From positions 31,254,342-31,318,341 of the forward strand of contig CP136069.1 of the NCBI GenBank assembly GCA_032622095.1: a stretch of 64,000 bases of DNA, in the 5' to 3' direction. A program made the translations under genes and the position numbers. Of this stretch, positions 57,201 to 60,200 are shown one piece after another (position 1 is the first letter of the stretch; each line of letters opens with the position of its first letter). The notes under the pieces were generated by a model. It made no database searches and was not told where the DNA came from. It worked only from the letters and a program-made list of their open reading frames with translations. The DNA is from Siphonodentalium dalli (taxonomy: Eukaryota; Mollusca; Scaphopoda; Gadilida; Siphonodentaliidae).

Positions 57201-60200
57201 TGACTAAATCCTTTGGCGTGGGCTACAGGTCATACCTTTGGTCTGATCTTTATTAAATTTGTCATGGATGTTAACACTGACATGTAGATGGGAACAAGTG
57301 ATTCTGGAGTCGTTCGGCCAAAAAACATGGCCGCCAGCACCCATCTTGGATTTTACTCTTTGCATGACTAAATCCTTTGGCACGGGCTACAGGTTGTACC
57401 TTTGGTCTAATCTTTATGAAATTTGTCATGAATGTTGACATTGACATGTAGATGGGAACGAATCATTGTGGGGTCATTCGGCCATCTTGGATTTCAAAAT
57501 TCAATCCATTGGCGCGGTCTACAGGTCGTACTGTTCGTCTGATCATCATGAAATTTGTAGGTCGTAGCTTTGGTCAGATCTTCATAAAATTTGTCATGGA
57601 TGTTAACAATTATACGTAGATGGGAACGAGTCCTTTTGGGGTCAATTGGCCAAAAAAAATGGCCACCAGCAGCCATCTTGTATTTTACTCTTTGCATCAC
57701 TAAATCCTTTGGCGCAGGTTAGACATTTCAATTAGCACCTTTCCTATTCCTCCATTTACTGTCAAACCATTAAATTATTCCCCTACCTAAGTTGAGCTAC
57801 AGTGTCATTGACACTTTCATTTCTGTTAATACGCACCCTATCTAACTTTTTGCAAGTGTGGCATGTGTATAGCGCCCTTTGAATGAATCTCCTTTATTCA
57901 ACAGAGAGCAGTTACAGCATCAGCACAGTGAATTCATTGCTACACGCCGGGAGCTGGCTCAGTCCCACAGAGAACAGGACAGACTGACGAGAGAGCTCGA
58001 GGAAATCGCTGCTATCCATCAGGTATCTGTCATTTCTGTTTCGACATAAATAATAAGAATCTGGAAAGCACTGGTGAATGAATGTAATTATGCTTTCACT
58101 TATGAATTGTCTCCATCTATGTCAGGAAAATGTTGAATACATTGGCCTAACAATATTTACCTTGACCTTGTAAGCCAGTGCATTCTCTTACATATGCAAG
58201 GCTCCCTATGGGAGACTCGCATATATAAGAAAATGCACTGGTACAAGGCCTTTAATGCTGCATGGTTAACCCTTTCAGTGCCAGGGGCCGATCTCATCGG
58301 CCCTAATTTACGGTCTGTAAAATCGGCCCTAAAAAAATTTAAAAAAAATTTTTTTTTTTATATATATATATTTTTTTGGGTTGAATTTTGTTTGGGTATG
58401 CTTAAGCATGCTATAGCGTAGTATTCATAGTAATAATTTTGATGCCCATGAAAAACGTAAGATTCCCTGGCACTAAACCTACTAAATAAGTCTGTTAAAG
58501 AATATAAGAAAAAATTATTAAAATTCTAAAAAATTCTAAAAAATAATAACAAATGATGAAAAATTGTTAGGCCAATACATTCTCTTATATTTGCGAGGCG
58601 ACCTATGGTCGACTCGCATATATAAGAGAATGCATTGGCACAGGGTATATGGGTTGATACAAAAAACGGACCTGGCACTCAAAGGGTTAACTCTTTCTAT
58701 ACTAAATACTCATTAGGTCGTTTGTTGAGCTTATTACTTGAATATTTCCCACCAATGAATATAAATTCTTTTCAACTTTTATTATCTTTTTGTCTGGCAG
58801 ACTCCTGCTCATATATCTGTAACGTTCGGAATTCGAACCAGTGTTGCCATCACTGGACCGCTGATGTTGGCCTAATGCACCATGAACCTTAACCGACTGA
58901 GCCACCAGGCTCCCTGCATAGACTTAAAAGGTGTACTGTACACTAAATCGGACATTTATGGAACCATCTCCTTTTATACTCAACAGAATATATGCAACAA
59001 ATGAATGAATTTTAGCCATGGATTAGTGCAAAATACCCCTGTGTGCTCTATGAGCGATGCAAGCAGTATGGTAATTATGATAAAATTTAATTTATGACTG
59101 CAGTCATAAATTCATTTTCATTATAATTACAATGTTGTTTGCACATCATTCATAAAGTAAATGAGTGTGTTTTGCACTCATCCATGGCTCAAATTCAACC
59201 ATTTGTTGCATATATTCTGTTGAGCATAACAGGAGATGGTCCCAAAAATGGCCGGATTTAGTGTACAGAACCCCTTTAAGACACACAGCTATAATTATGG
59301 AACTTTATTCCACACCATTGACGTGAGTCACATGTATTCAACGGAATCCCAGCCATTGAATACATATTAGTGTATACCTCTAGTGGAATACAAGCTGGAA
59401 CTATTCTTGTTGACGTTGTCGCCAAAGAAAGATGACGTACATTACGTCGATCATCCGCTTCCGGTGATCCCCCCATAATTACTGGTTATTTGTCAGACTT
59501 AAATCACAATAAAGGCAGCTATAGTAACAATGAAGGTTACATTCATGGATTGAACTTATCTGACTGAACGGTGTAGAATAAATACAGAACACAACTTGCA
59601 TCATAATCTCGAATCTTTTATCGAACTCGTTGCGGACAGTGCAAAGTTATATTTCGCTCGAGCTACGCTCTCGCGAAATATATCCTTGCGCCATCCGCAA
59701 CTCATTCGATAAAAGATTTTCAATTAAGATGCGCATGGTGTTCTGTCTATATAATCAATGATGAGTTATGAGCAATTAGTCTCTACCAACTCACAATATT
59801 CTCTTTAATTTACATTATCAGGGTTGAGATAAGCAGTTTGGACACATGTTATTTGTAGTTATAACCAAAGAATTCAAAAAGTCCAAAAATATTAAGCTTC
59901 TGAATATTTGGGGTTCCATCTTGTGATGTAGACAATCTTCAACTATTTTTGTGAATTTATTTCATTATCACTTTTATATCTTTTTAGACAAAAGATTCTG
60001 ACACAACTCGCTTGGAACAGGAGGTAGCTCTGGCCAAATCAAAGGAATCGGAAGCGGAACTGAAATTTATGACAGATGTACAAAATCTGAAACAGGAAAT
60101 GGATGACATAAAGAAGAAACACGAGACACAGGTATGATACTCATTACATGGATAGTTTTCGACAAGAGAAAAGGATTTTTTTTTTCGTGTTATTAATGAC

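Noticed and set aside
24787-57700. Frames reading MFFGRTTPKSLVPIYMS and similar
   Set aside because: Translations of the ~165-190-bp tandem units; repeated, truncated and without selection signs.
58827-58914. Functional tRNA gene
   Set aside because: A and B boxes are present, but the acceptor stem does not close and there is no clear 3' end or terminator, so a SINE head fits better.
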